A DNA stretch of 64,000 nt from contig CM065313.1 of assembly GCA_033032175.1 (NCBI GenBank), positions 496,001-560,000 of the forward strand, given 5' to 3'. Numbering within the stretch: the first letter of the stretch is position 1; every line of letters starts with the position of its first letter. Source of the stretch: Saturnia japonica. Lineage: Eukaryota; Arthropoda; Insecta; Lepidoptera; Saturniidae. Of the stretch, positions 36,889-47,789 are shown piece by piece. The position numbers and the translations under genes are program-made. The notes beneath the pieces are model-generated. The model made no database searches. It saw only the letters and a program-made list of their open reading frames with translations, and was not told the DNA's origin.

Positions 36889-37390
36889 TTAGTGGTAGCA
36901 TGCACAGACACGGCTTCGATTGACGTCAGTTTGAGTTTCTACAATGAGCCTGAGCTTTTTTTTATGCAATACAGGTATGCGCTTGGCTTCGATCTTACCT
37001 GATGGTAAGTAAAGATGAGGCTGACGATTCACTCTTCGCTTGAAGACTTCCAAGTTATTGGTGGATGGCAAAACAGACCACGGGAGTGAATTCCACTCCT
37101 TTGCCGTTCGCATAATGAACGACGAAGCATAACGCTCTTTCTAATAAGGGGAATTTCCACGACCTTGGGGTGGAATACTTCACGGCGTCTAGTTGTCCCA
37201 AGGTGGAATGAACTGGGCGGAATTAAATCGTGCAATTCTTGTGCACACTCAAAAAGTGCAACCAGTAAAACACAGAGAGGCAAGCTACCTTACATCGATG
37301 CTCTAGACTGACCATTTTTGCCATCATCAGTGCTTCATCGCCAACAAGCCGACGAGCTCGGTGCTCAATGGTGAGGGTAAACATCGTGAT
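36889..37390 (-). pseudogene. Jockey-like LINE reverse transcriptase C-terminus
   Basis: On the minus strand from 37,390 down, three frames give RARRLVGDEALM, SLEHRCKVACLSVFYWL, CAQELHDLIPPSSFHL and MRTAKEWNSLPWSVLPSTNNLEVFKRRVNR (split here by frameshifts, notably near 37,110). This is the conserved order at the end of many lepidopteran Jockey-like ORF2 proteins. The low-coordinate side (36,960-37,020, complement of CACCTGATGGTAAG-like) looks like the matching 3' UTR. It is truncated and not functional. Confidence 0.6.
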
Positions 37391-37619
37391 GAAACCATGG
37401 CATGGTGGTTTTGTTAAGTTGAAAATCTGTCGCCAAGCACCTATACTTGTGTTCCAGCAGCTGCACTTGAGATCCAGTTCCCCATTAGGCTTAGCGTGTA
37501 ACCATCTTGGGCCACATCGTCACTTAATAACAAGTGAGATTGTAACACAAACGTTAAACCTACCAAAATAAAAATATATTTAATTAATACTGCAAAACAG
37601 ATTAGTAATACCAGTTGCA
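37391..37619. other. Boundary stretch between LINE and BEL fragments
   Basis: Possibly further decayed minus-strand LINE sequence up to about 37,560; nothing definite. Confidence 0.25.
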
Positions 37620-38975
37620 AATTATCGAAGCAGATGCGAAATTTTTAATATTTATATTTATTCAAACTGCAAGATTAAGAAACCAGGACATTTACAAGGA
37701 GTTCTTAGTTCAGAAGAAATTACAAATGCTGAAAATAAGATTTTTAAACTTATCCAAATGGAAACTTATGGAAAATTGAAAGTTTATAAAGATTTATGTA
37801 CTTTTGTGGATACTGATGGTCTGATTAAGGTTAATACGAAGTTGTTTTCCGAAAATATACCATTTTGTTACAGATATCCAATACTATTGCCAAGTAAACA
37901 TGTCATTGTAGAGAGGTTAGTTGTACACATGCACAAAGAATTAATGCATGCTGGTACTTTAACTGTCATAGCAAATTTGCGGCAAACTATGTGGATAACG
38001 GGTATACGTCTCCTAATAAAGAAGATTTCTAGAAGATGTGTTATATGTAGAAAACAAAAGGGAGAGCCATTTTCTACGCCTTTGGTTGCGTTGCCAGAAG
38101 ACAGAACACAGGCGGGTAAGCCATTCCAGGTCATTGGCATAGACCTAGCCGGACCATTTTTTTTACGAAGTGGAGAGAAATTATGGTTAGTTTTATATAC
38201 TTGCGCTGTATATAGAGCAATTCATCTTGAAGTAGTAGCTTCGCTATCTACAGACGAATTTTTACTATCTTTTAGGCGATTCGTAGCTAGAAGAGGTAGA
38301 CCTAAAACAGTGTTCTCGGATAATGGCACTAATTTTGTCAGAGCTATAAATTTATTTAAAAAGATTAATTGGAAGGAAGTCGTTTCTCAATCAGCCATAC
38401 AGAAAATTGATTGGATCCTAATTCCCCCTGGTTCACCGTGGTGGGGAGGATGGTGGGAACGGTTGATTCGCATGGTAAAAGAAATTTTGCGGAGAGTGCT
38501 TGGAAAAGCGGCATTGAATTTGTTAGAATCGCAAACATGCATCACAGAGAGCGAAGCGGTAGTCAATTCTCGACCGTTATCATATATTACTGATGAGATA
38601 GATGTTTTGTCTCAACCCTTGACTCCTGCAATATTTTTGCAGCCGTTGCCATGTACCGATGTGTCCGATTTAGATAATTTAGACGGAAAGAGTTTAAATG
38701 TGCGAGTCAGGTATCTTAATAAACTGAGAAGTGACCTCAAGACGCGGTTTTGTAACGAATATCTTTCGTTACTTGTTTTGAAAGGTAAGGATAAGTTACA
38801 CATCCCGAGAATCGGAGAAGTTGTGTTAATTATGACAGCGGAGAAACGTTCATTTTGGCCACTAGGAGTAGTCCAGGAACTTTATGAAGGCAAAGACGGT
38901 GTGTGTAGGGTTGCTAAAGTGAAGACGCAACACGGAGAGTACACACGGTCAGTTAGATGTTTGTATCCGCTATAA
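37620..38975 (+). pseudogene. BEL/Pao retrotransposon pol, integrase end (5'-truncated)
   Basis: An open frame runs from about 37,620 through ATG 37,758 to the stop at 38,975; from that ATG it has 405 codons. It begins in the linker before integrase (GVLSSEEITNAENKIFKLIQ). Zinc-binding H59, H64, C94 and C97 follow. The integrase core has D129 (GIDLAGPF), D188 (FSDNGTNF) and E234 (GGWWERLI), with 45 residues between the last two, as in BEL/Pao. NSRPLSYI and a C-terminal DUF5641-like region (FWPLGVVQELYEGKDG, VRCLYPL) complete it. Gag, protease, RT and RNase H are missing, so it is not autonomous. The remaining frame has no stop, which suggests the loss was a deletion rather than slow decay. 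Confidence 0.85.
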
Positions 38976-39141
38976 GGTATCTAATTAAGTTGGTTTTATT
39001 TTTTTTTGCTCATTTTTTACGAAATTTTATTATTCTTTCATGTTTTATGACCGCTATCGAAACCTGCCCGTATTATTATTTATTTTTTGAACAAATATTA
39101 TGTTGTTATTTATAATTCTTGTTTTCTTGCCGTGTAGAGGA

Positions 39142-39366
39142 TGTTGCGGTCTCGTTAGTAGAAACCTATTTTTCATATAGAATTTGCATTTTGAATTGTT
39201 ATTTTTTCTTGTCAAAACTGTGATTAGTCTGTCGAATAAAATTATTGAAAGGAAATACACGTTATAAATATTCATTGTTGTGCTATTAAGTAAATACCAA
39301 TAAAAAAACACAAAAAATCAGGATATTTATAATAAGAAACAATATATTTCTTTACCGACCACAACA
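39142..39366 (+). repeat. Probable 3' LTR of the BEL/Pao element
   Basis: After the pol stop, a purine-rich GTAGAGGA precedes TGTTGCGGTC at 39,142. GACCACAACA ends at 39,366. The two ends are inverted copies with one mismatch and give a TG...CA element of 225 bp. AATAAA occurs inside (about 39,235). No 5' LTR is present in the window, so the borders are inferred from the terminal inverted repeat only. Confidence 0.5.
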
Positions 39367-40364
39367 GTATAAATAAAATTATTATAAAATAATCTATGGT
39401 TTTTAGTTGCAGTACACAAAGCCCTTTACAAAGTTAGTTATTTTAAAACAAGAGCGCGGTTTGGCTTTTAGTATTCACACGCAGTTACTAGGTAATAATT
39501 AAATGTCTAAAACATACTATAACAAAATAATACGTTTCTAAAATAATCTAAAATATTGTATGTAAAGCTGTTTAGTACTTTGAACAAACCAACAGCACTA
39601 ATTAAAGGCGAAAGCGTAGGTCTGAAACTAATGAAGGGGCGCAAATGTAACGCGAACCAATCCATTTAACGTATTATTGTGGGCCTTGCGAGATGCGAGC
39701 CGAGTCACGCCTTGTGTAACAAAATATTAGCGTTTGGTGCAAGTCATCAACGAATATCATCGCGATTATATGAATTTATATAAAGTACCTTCAGGTAACT
39801 TTTCTTCAATATTTAGTGATCAAAGTAAATTACGAGCTTTAATAAATATCGGGCAATATTTAAATGAAAATGAATATAAATGAAAGTATTTCTGATATTA
39901 CATCATTTTAAAATTATGTAGTATTGTCTTGCTAGCTATTATTGGAGAAGTTGAAAACTTGTCATTAAAGTATTGATGTTTGCTGGTAATTAAATTTACT
40001 TCCTCAACCGTTAAGTTATAAAAACCCAATGTGAGTCAAATACAGTAAAAAAGACACTAAAAGTTGAAATTAATCTGATTTTAAGTGGACTGTATTGAAT
40101 GATTCAATTTCTGTCTAATATGAGACAACCGACTAAAATCTCATACGATATCCCACAAACAAAAGAGATTGCCTGTCAAGGCTGGACCGCTTGACGGACG
40201 GTGCTGTCACATTGGATGAATTGCTTACGTTGTAGCATGTGCACCTGTTTGTGCATTGTTATTATGAATATTAATTTGTATTCAAGAAATACTTTAGAGG
40301 TTACAGCAGTACGTTTAAATTTTATAACCAGGCTTGGAAAGAGTATAAGTGGCCGAACTCATAA
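39367..40364. other. Unannotated AT-rich stretch
   Basis: No gene recognised between the BEL LTR and the Jockey insertion. GC-richer patches at 39,640-39,720 and 40,170-40,260 are unassigned. Confidence 0.35.
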
Positions 40365-40376
40365 ACGAATGATTTT
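40365..40376. repeat. Target-site duplication of the Jockey insertion, left copy
   Basis: ACGAATGATTTT, repeated exactly at 43,233-43,244 directly after the element's poly(A). Confidence 0.85.
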
Positions 40377-40379
40377 ATG

Positions 40380-42719
40380 CCGACAGTGCTTGATATATAG
40401 CTCTCTTAAAAGGTATCGCGCTTCGGGTACGACTCATTCGGGTCGTACATGAGCTCGACTCCGACCACCGCCCGGTCATCTTGCAGCTAGCTCAACCAGA
40501 CGACTCTAGCCCTCCTTCAGTCCAAGTGGTTGACTATGCCAAACTAAAACATTACCTTGCGGACAGGCCGTCCTCGTCCAGTCTAGATAGGATCCCGGAC
40601 GAATTGAAGTCCGTCGCGGATGTAGATCTCGCGATCGATTCCCTAGTCGACCACCTGCAGGTCGGCATCGGAGTGGCCTGGAGAGAGGTCCAAGCGGCGA
40701 ACGATCGCCGCTTTGTACTCCCTGCCGAAGTGCGGGTGTTGTTGACGGAAAAGAACGCCGCGACTCGTGCGCACGACTCCTATCCGACCGAGGAAAACCG
40801 CGCACGGTTACGCGCACTTCAGAGAGCGGTTAGAGCCCGCATATTAGAATTCAGAAGTCACAGATGGGACGCCTTTGTCGAAGGGCTAAGGCTGTCGCAT
40901 CTGGCTTACTGGAAAGTAGCCCAAAGTCTCAAAATAGAGGCCTCTCTTCTTATGAACCCCTCGAGAGGGGTCCCGGCATATCACCCGCTTTCGATAGCAG
41001 CGACAAGGCGGAGTGCATCGCCACTTGTCTGGAGAGCCAGTGCTCTCCGAACAGTGTCGATGCAAATACCGACCGGGTCGAGGGTATCGAAGGATGCGTG
41101 CGGGAGCTGGATAAACTCCCTGCGACAGACTCCCTGTCCCCAGTCACGTCTGAGGAGGTTCTTTCCATAATAAAAAGCCTTAAGCTTAGAAAATCACCTG
41201 GTCCTGACGGGATCAGGAATGAAGTACTTAGGCTTCTTCCCGATTGCCTCATAGCTCTTTTGGTCTGCCTCTTCAATGTAGCCATAGCCCACTGCCATTT
41301 TCCAGCTGCCTGGAAAACGGCCATAGTCATAGGCATTCGTAAGCCCGGCAAGAGCGCGTCGCTTCCCGACAGCTACCGCCCGATCAGTCTCCTAAATACG
41401 TTAGGGAAAATTTACGAGCGGATCCTTCTGAACCGTCTCAAGACAGTAATAGAGGAGAAAGACCTCTATCCGTCTGAGCAATTCGGTTTTCCTGCTAGAC
41501 ATTCTTGCACTCATCAAGTGCACTGCCTCACGGAGCACGTTACATTTAATTTTGCGGAATTATATAAACCCCGCCGTACACTTGCGGTCTTTTTCGACGT
41601 GGCCAAGGCCTTTGATAAGGTCTGGCATGAGGGATTGATTTACAAGTTGTACTGCTTTGAAGTCCCCTATAGATTAATTAAAATAATTCGCGATTATCTT
41701 ACAGATCGCATCTTTCGCTATAGAGTGGAAGGTGAATTATCCACGCCCCGTCCAATACGCTCAGGCATTCTCCAAGGTTCGATCCTGGCTCCTAGCCTAT
41801 TTAACCTGTACGTCAGTGACCTACCTAGACTCCCGTAGGTCAAGGTATGGCTATACGCTGACGATACAGTCATATATGCCTCGAGAAGGAATAGATTCCA
41901 CCTCAGACACAAAGTCCAACGCGCCGTGACCACTCTCGGGAAGTGGTTTAACGAATGGCGAATAGCGGTAAATCCCTCGAAGAGTGCCGCGATGCTCTTC
42001 GATGCGGATTCGTCGCGGTTACCGTGGAGGCTCAAACCTCTTGAACTTTACGGTAATCCGATTCCATTTGTAAGAGAGACCAAATATCTAGGTGTAACCC
42101 TCTATCTAGGCTCTCTTTTAGACCTCACACCTGTAAGGTTAGGAACAGGGCCGCGTGGGTCCTGGGCCGGTTGCATCGTCTGTTGTGTTCGGTGAGTAAA
42201 ATGTCTACGCGACATAAGCTCACGATCTACAAGATGTGCATTCGACCAATTTTTACATATAGTTGCGTTGCGTTCGCACATATGTCCGAGTCGAATTTCA
42301 GACGGTTACAAACTATACAGAATAGGTTTCTCCATCGTCTTACCGGGGCTCCTTGGAATGTTCGAAGCGAAGATCTCCATAGAGATATGGAGCTTCCTTC
42401 GATTCATGCTTACGTCAAACAGCTCTCCCGTTCATATTTCGACACCGCGTCGAATCACGCGAACCCGTTGATTAAAGCAGCAGCTACTTATGTCGCGGTA
42501 CCCACCACCATCCGGCATAAACGCCGACCGCGCTATATTTTTAGCGACCCGGACGATCGCATCGAAAACGCGAATAAATACTATGAATCCGTCTCTCAAA
42601 ACAGAGCGTGCCAGCGCCCACGCCCGCGTAACCACCGTTCTCTCCGCAGACGACGGGCGGTAAATTTCGCTCCCGCACACCCCCCACGTCCACCCTCTCT
42701 AACGGTAACCCAAGCCTAG
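40380..42719 (+). pseudogene. Jockey ORF2: end of endonuclease and reverse transcriptase, disrupted
   Basis: The frame starts in the endonuclease end (VLDI, then after a 2-base insertion near 40,396 ALLKGIALRV and ELDSDHRPVILQL). After a charged linker and a frameshift near 40,930, the RT follows: LKLRKSPGPDGIRNEVL, SYRPISLLNTLGKIYERIL, EQFGFPARHSC, AVFFDVAKAFDKVWHEGL, GILQGSILAPSLFNLYVSDLP. A TAG at 41,836-41,838 interrupts the frame just before WLYADDTVIYAS. Later come WFNEWRIAVNPSKSAAMLF and VRETKYLGVTL, then a frameshift near 42,135 into NRAAWVLGRLHRLLCS and a Jockey-like C-terminus ending PSLTVTQA at 42,719. The catalytic YADD is intact but lies beyond the nonsense codon. Confidence 0.9.
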
Positions 42720-43220
42720 GTCCGTTTCCCCGGCGTGAAGCCTTTGGATCAGGCAACCGCCCGCGCGATATAAGTGACACTATACGTGCATCTCTTAGCT
42801 ACCTACATACAACATTACACACGTATGAACACACACACCACATAGGTACATAGGTTCTGTGAGGGACCTTTTTTTTCTCTTTTTTTACGCTAGTTAGTTA
42901 GCGCTAGTTAGTGTAGAAAACATTTAGTTTACTAAATGCACATACGCATGTTTCCTTCCTTCCTCCCAGGAGTAAGGGAACGTGTCTATGAGTATAATTT
43001 AGTTAGCTCGAATCGTAGGTATAGGGATTCGATTAGATCGCGACTTATTTGCGAACGCGACGACCGCCCGAGCCGAGGTCCGGCCACTTTGGCACCCTCG
43101 TGCGAGTCGTCCATACAACTTTCGCGGCTGAGTGCCCTCTGCGCTCGCCTCCAAGTCCGGTGAAGCTGTCAAAGCCGCAGCGGCTTCAGGGCCCCTAAGG
43201 CTAAAAGTGTAGTCAGTTCT
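42720..43220 (+). other. 3' UTR of the Jockey element
   Basis: Non-coding and GC-rich toward its end, between the ORF2 stop and the poly(A) at 43,221. A 75-codon frame inside it (42,936-43,163) shows no motif and is taken as chance. Confidence 0.7.
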
Positions 43221-43232
43221 AAAAAAAAAAAA

Positions 43233-43244
43233 ACGAATGATTTT
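43233..43244. repeat. Target-site duplication of the Jockey insertion, right copy
   Basis: ACGAATGATTTT, exact match to 40,365-40,376. Confidence 0.85.
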
Positions 43245-43431
43245 TGTTAATTTTGTAACTTATTTTAATAATAGTAATAATAATAATAATTTATTTATTA
43301 TAAATGCAGGTTACATGTAGATATTTGGTATATAATATAGAGTCCGTAACATTTAGTCACATTGCGACATACAAATATTACATTAAATTAAACTAATGTT
43401 CACAAACTATACGTATATACTATATTACATT

Positions 43432-43625
43432 TGTAGCGACATCTACATAGCGACACACAGCGACATTTATCGAGCCACATACGACGCATCCTACATCGCG
43501 CAATAGAAATTAACTCTTCAATTGAGTATATATACAAGAACCCGACTACAACCGTTGGGCAGCTGCCCGCCAGACATAACACCCGTCTGGCCGGAGGATC
43601 CTCCCTTTTCTATAGTTCTTCTACA
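43432..43625 (+). repeat. TRIM 5' LTR
   Basis: 194 bp, TGTAG...CTACA. It contains a TATA-like GAGTATATATACAAG at about 43,522, a likely promoter. It differs from the 3' LTR by about five changes including one single-base indel, so the insertion is not brand new. Confidence 0.85.
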
Positions 43626-43626
43626 C

Positions 43627-43638
43627 TGGTGACCCCGA
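43627..43638 (+). other. TRIM primer-binding site (tRNA-Trp type)
   Basis: TGGTGACCCCGA lies one base after the 5' LTR. It is complementary to the CCA end and acceptor stem of animal tRNA-Trp. The following bases diverge from the tRNA. Confidence 0.7.
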
Positions 43639-43942
43639 GCATGAACGTCAGCGCAACCTTCTTCGCAAAAGCTACGTCATCGTGACGTCATCATCACTTC
43701 CTCAAGCATTCGAGTAGCGAGTCATACAGCCAGCCAGCATCCACGGCTACTTCGAGTATCCTGACCACCAGCATGCAGTGGGCGCATTCCTGGTCATCAC
43801 CCACAGCCTTCTAAGCGTACTTGGTATAACACACTGCACTTCGGCCGGTCAGCAAGCAGAGACACTCTTCTCTCCTGGTCGACGCAGCAGCCAGCCACTA
43901 CGCAGCACTGCAACACTCCGACTCACTGGAGCATTCTTGCAG

Positions 43943-44049
43943 CATCACCCCGTCTCACTGGGGCATCACCCCGACTCACTGGGGGCATTACCCCGTCTCA
44001 CTGGGGCTTTACCCCGACTCACTGGGGGCATCACTCCGACTCACTGGGG
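43943..44049 (+). repeat. Minisatellite inside the TRIM
   Basis: Five units of 21-22 bp, consensus CATCACCCCGACTCACTGGGG. Units alternate between GACTC and GTCTC and between four and five G at the end, an alternation suggesting a two-unit higher-order duplication. Confidence 0.85.
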
Positions 44050-44195
44050 CATCACCGCAGACAGTTCCGACTCACCGTGAACTATGCGGCATCTGGTTCC
44101 GACTCACTGGAACATCCCACTGGCCCGGCAAGCATCACTAGATGATGTATGGACGACTCAACCTGCTATCGACCTCCGGTCTCGGAGGGGAGTGA

Positions 44196-44390
44196 TGTAG
44201 CGACATCTACATAGCGACACACAGCGACATCTATCGAGCCACATACGACGCATCCTACATCGCGCAATAGAAATTAACTCTTCAATTGAGTATATATACA
44301 AGAACCCGACTACAACCGTTGGGCAGCTGCCCGCCAGACATAACACCCGTCTGGTCGGAGGATCCTTCCTTTTCTATGGTTACTTCTACA
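44196..44390 (+). repeat. TRIM 3' LTR
   Basis: 195 bp, TGTAG...CTACA, preceded by the purine-rich tract at 44,181-44,195 and followed by CATT. Confidence 0.85.
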
Positions 44391-44394
44391 CATT

Positions 44395-45689
44395 TATTAG
44401 CCTATAATATACTACACCCACTTTTACAAAAACTATCAATCAAAAAAATATCACAATTGTTCTTACAATAGTTTATGATAGAGGGAGTTAATGTCGTTAG
44501 AGAATTGGCTTAAATTCGCTAAATATTCATCAATTCAAAACTACTAAATGTTTCTACTGAAAAATTACTTAAATATAATTACGTAGTTGTTCTATTGGAT
44601 GAGCGATATGTATACAATTTTCATTATAACTGACATAATATTAATTACATTATATATTACTGTTATGCCAATAGTTCAATGGAGACATATCTTTTGCATT
44701 TGCAATAACTTAAACTCTCATTTAGCACAAGAATGTATTGATCCAAAGTTCTTCTAGATTTTTTCAAAGAAGTAATAGTTAGCCTTAAGAAACACTTGAA
44801 ACAAATCGCGGGGAAAACGATTAAATAAGTTTGTATATCAAAATCTTTAAAATTAAATGAAGAACAAACAATATTTCTATGTAATGTAGCAGTCATTATT
44901 ATCTACTATTCACTGTTGTAATTTCATACTCATATGTCGTCATAAACAAGGCTCATCATATTTATATACATACATATTTTCTCTAAATCCGTCGTTCGTC
45001 ACGCGTCAGCCGCAAGCGAGTACCGAGTCACCGGTCAAATGAACAAGGAAGAGAATTTGTCAAACGTACCACTATAGTCTCATAGCTAGGAGATGTGTGT
45101 GTCTATTCATCTATGATATTTTTGTAATATTGTACAGGAATATTCAGAAAATTTGCTTAATCAAATGTACTATACTATATTTATCAACAGGTGCTGCTTA
45201 GTGATTATACTGCGCTATAACAAGAAAAGTCAAGAATGCTTGGACACCAGAGTGGCACTGCCCTGATTCATCATGGAATTTGCTTAAATTTATAAGTAAC
45301 AGAATTAAACTTTTTCTTATGAAATAGACGAAGGTGAATAAAAGGATATAATATGTTAAGATAAGACCAATATAAGTTCAAACATTATGAAAATAGGAGA
45401 ATACATAAGAGAAATATAATCTGGTAGTATAATAACAAGTATTGAACAGAAATAAAAAGAGTTAAGCACGTATTCAGACTTTGTCTGGACGGGATGATGT
45501 ACAGTAACCATCCAGAAGTTCAAAAACTACTGGAAGAAGAAAGATAAGGCTTCTTCCGTATTATTTGCGTGTCACAGTATGCTAGATAATGGCTATTGAT
45601 ATGTTTTTAGTGCCCTTATATATATAGAAATCTGTTGTAGAAGTAAAGGTTATATCATGTCATCAACTGGATTTTTCCTTTTTCTCTAC
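44395..45689. other. Unannotated AT-rich stretch
   Basis: No element recognised. A 77-codon minus frame (44,663-44,896) has no motif I can name. Confidence 0.35.
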
Positions 45690-45790
45690 TATAATGTAAA
45701 GGTTAGGTCAGGAGTATGTAGTAAGTGGAAGTATGTCGTCTCTGTCTACCTCATTTGGTAAGAGGCGTGATATATATATGTATGTATAAC
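45690..45790 (+). mobile_element. 3' end fragment of the TATG-tailed LINE
   Basis: GTCTCTGTCTACCTCATTTGG, then AAGAGGCGTGAT and ATGTATGTAT, parallel the end of the element at 36,505-36,555 (GTCTCTGCCAACCCCG, then AATAGGCGTGAT and ATGTATGTATG). Only about 100 bases align convincingly. Confidence 0.5.
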
Positions 45791-46199
45791 GTAAATTAGT
45801 AAAATAATATTTGACATGAGACACTTGCGCGATGTTTCTTTAAAAAGTGATATTACAAAAGACAAAAGGATAACCATGAACTCAAAAAACGCCTAACGTG
45901 GCATAAATGTAATATAATTATTTCTAATAATAGTCACATTCAAGTAGTCAAAGAACCACACGTGGCTCAAGAGCTTCATTATACCGACCTCTGTGCTGTG
46001 ATTACTAAAACCATTGTAACAGTTGAACCTAAGTTGCTTATAATCAAATACATTGAAATTAATTTAAAATATTTATTTATTTAAGATATACAAACTTCAC
46101 AGCACATTTTAAAAATTGTAAAATAGAATATAATTCTAAAGTGCCAATTAAGAAGTAGTATACAAATTACATTTTATACTTATACCTAACGATAACGAT
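45791..46199. other. Unannotated AT-rich stretch
   Basis: Nothing recognised. Confidence 0.3.
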
Positions 46200-46760
46200 A
46201 GTGTTAATGAGTCTATTTAAAAGATGTTTATTAAGGTGTGTGTGTGTGTTTTAGGTTTCCTGTAATTACTCCTGAACTAACCTTTTAGAGACTGACTTGA
46301 GAAACTGAAATGCATATGTATGCTTTACAGATGAAAATGCGAACAATCTGGAGTTCTTAGTACGCTTACTGGGTACTCGCAGATATAATTTACTTAAGAG
46401 TTCTGGGCAATCTGTTATTGAGTTAACTAAACTTTATCTTTTAACTAAAACGCATATCGTATATGATTCGACGGTGTTTTAATGACAACATGTTATTGTT
46501 CTTTAAGTTATTATTGTACTCACTGGGATGGTTCTTACTTTTGAAATGAAGAAATTTTAATAACTTATTTTGAATATATTCCAACCTGATATTATATGTA
46601 ATGAAAGCTGGTGACCATATCGATGACGCATATTCTAAGCAGCTTCTCACACAAGAAAAATAAAGATCTTTAAGTGGTAGAATTTCACTGAATGGCTTTG
46701 TGACTCTAAATATACTCTTGTTTACATATTATATACTCTTTATTGTATATAAACTATTAC
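46200..46760 (-). pseudogene. Jockey/CR1-like LINE reverse transcriptase C-terminus
   Basis: The minus strand reads FRVTKPFSEILPLKDLYFS, VRSCLEYASSIWSP, RLEYIQNKLLKFLHFK, MLSLKHRRIIYDM and then, shifted, CPELLSKLYLRVP. This is the order after the RT palm in insect Jockey/CR1-like ORF2 proteins. A 69-codon open frame remains at 46,441-46,650; the rest has stops and shifts. Upstream catalytic parts are missing. Confidence 0.65.
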
Positions 46761-46774
46761 CAGTAAAATTATAA

Positions 46775-47264
46775 ACTAGCTGTGTCCGTGGCTTCGGTCA
46801 CGTGGACTACAGAATGCACGCGAGAGTCTTTCTGACCTGCTTCTGGCTATTTTAAAGACAAAAATGCTTATTGTGGGTATTCCTTAGAAGATATACGTAT
46901 ACTTTTTACCCACCTATAAATATGTAGTACGTTCATTTGCTATATCTCTTATGGTTTACTCAGCGTAAGCCAGTTAAGCGCCCGAATTGATTCACCATTT
47001 CTTTAATTTTGCAGAACCTTAATTCTTATTCTAAAATAAAAGTAGCCTAAATTACTCCCTATAACATCAGCTATCTATCAGTGAAAGTTCCGTCAAAATC
47101 GGTATAACCGTTTTGTAGATTACGCGGAACAAACAGACAGACTAAACTTTAAAATTTTTATTTTTGTTATACTTATCGTATATACTTTTATATGTATTTA
47201 GTAAAAAGCAGTTATTTTGACATTACAAACAGACACTTCAATCTTATTAATTGTATAGATAATA
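46775..47264 (+). repeat. 'Repeat A' copy 2, uninterrupted
   Basis: Starts ACTAGCTGTGTCCGTGGC, contains GTTTACTCAGCGTAAGCCAG, TTAAGCGCCCGAATTG, AAAATAAAAGTAGCCTAAA and GGAACAAACAGACAGAC, and ends TTAATTGTATAGATA. About 490 bp, non-coding. It served as the ruler for the split copy 1. This kind of start is common to several lepidopteran SINE/LINE repeats; the family is not fixed. Confidence 0.8.
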
Positions 47265-47789
47265 CCACTAATTTCGTATTTACTTAATAGATTTACAGAG
47301 AGAGCGGCGCAACGTAGGATTTAATAATGTTTACTTATGATTCTTTTCAGTATACAAAGTTCCAATGATATATTTCGTACAAAAAGCCCCTACAGAGCTC
47401 TAAGCCATTCTACTATCTCAGAACAGTTATGTTGTCTCACTAGGGGGCAACTATAAAAGAGGCAATTCATCAAAAAACCGACCTTATATTTATCCATAAC
47501 ATAATATTAGCCCTGGTACAATTTGTTAGCATAAAATTTACGTGTTTAATAAGTAATCTTTTCGGTCGATACAATTATATTAATAGTTACACTTTACTTT
47601 ACCTGGCATAGTCTTTGATAACATTGAAGTTTTTGTACTTTTGAAACGACAAGGTATATTTTTCACTAAAATACATCTACTTACGGTACAGTTTAGTAAT
47701 ATTTAGTAATTAGTAGCGGATCAACAAATACTTATCCAATGCGTACACTCATTAATTAATATTTATTAATAATAATAATTTTATATATA
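47265..47789. other. Unannotated AT-rich stretch
   Basis: Nothing recognised between repeat A copy 2 and the solo LTR. Confidence 0.3.

Larger units (their letters stand above)
40377..43232 (+). mobile_element. Jockey-clade LINE, 5'-truncated, with target-site duplication
   Basis: A 2.86-kb insertion bounded by exact 12-bp copies of ACGAATGATTTT. It ends in a 3' UTR and a run of about 12 A. The 5' truncation falls inside the endonuclease, so ORF1 (gag-like) and most of the endonuclease were never copied, a usual outcome of target-primed reverse transcription. It is much richer in GC than its AT-rich surroundings. The clear duplication and poly(A) indicate a fairly recent insertion, although ORF2 already carries two or three frameshifts and one stop. 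Confidence 0.9.
43428..44394. mobile_element. TRIM: miniature LTR retrotransposon without coding sequence
   Basis: Two direct repeats, 43,432-43,625 and 44,196-44,390, flank a 570-bp interior. Each starts TGTAG and ends CTACA. The flanks carry CATT on both sides (43,428-43,431 and 44,391-44,394), a 4-bp target duplication. One base after the left LTR comes TGGTGACCCCGA, complementary to the 3' end of tRNA-Trp, i.e. a primer-binding site. Directly before the right LTR is a purine tract (GGAGGGGAGTGA). The interior has no gag, protease, RT or integrase, only a short minisatellite. At about 960 bp it fits the TRIM class, and would need enzymes from an autonomous, probably gypsy-like relative. 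Orientation by PBS and PPT is plus. Confidence 0.85.

Noticed and set aside
39142..39366. Pairing this BEL LTR with the solo LTR at 47,790 or the TRIM LTRs
   Set aside because: Their ends and interiors differ (TGTTGCGG, TGTGGAAT and TGTAGCGA), so they belong to different families.
40950..41351. 133-codon minus frame
   Set aside because: Antisense of the Jockey ORF2, which has clear RT motifs on the plus strand.
42936..43163. 75-codon frame after the Jockey ORF2
   Set aside because: Lies in the GC-rich 3' UTR of the element, where long frames arise by chance.
43778..44080. 100-codon plus frame in the TRIM interior
   Set aside because: Its repetitive peptide comes from the 21-22-bp minisatellite; no gag or pol motif.
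43400..44346. Minus-strand frames at 43,400-43,582 and 44,158-44,346 sharing nearly the same peptide
   Set aside because: They are antisense readings of the two TRIM LTRs; the similarity is explained by LTR identity.
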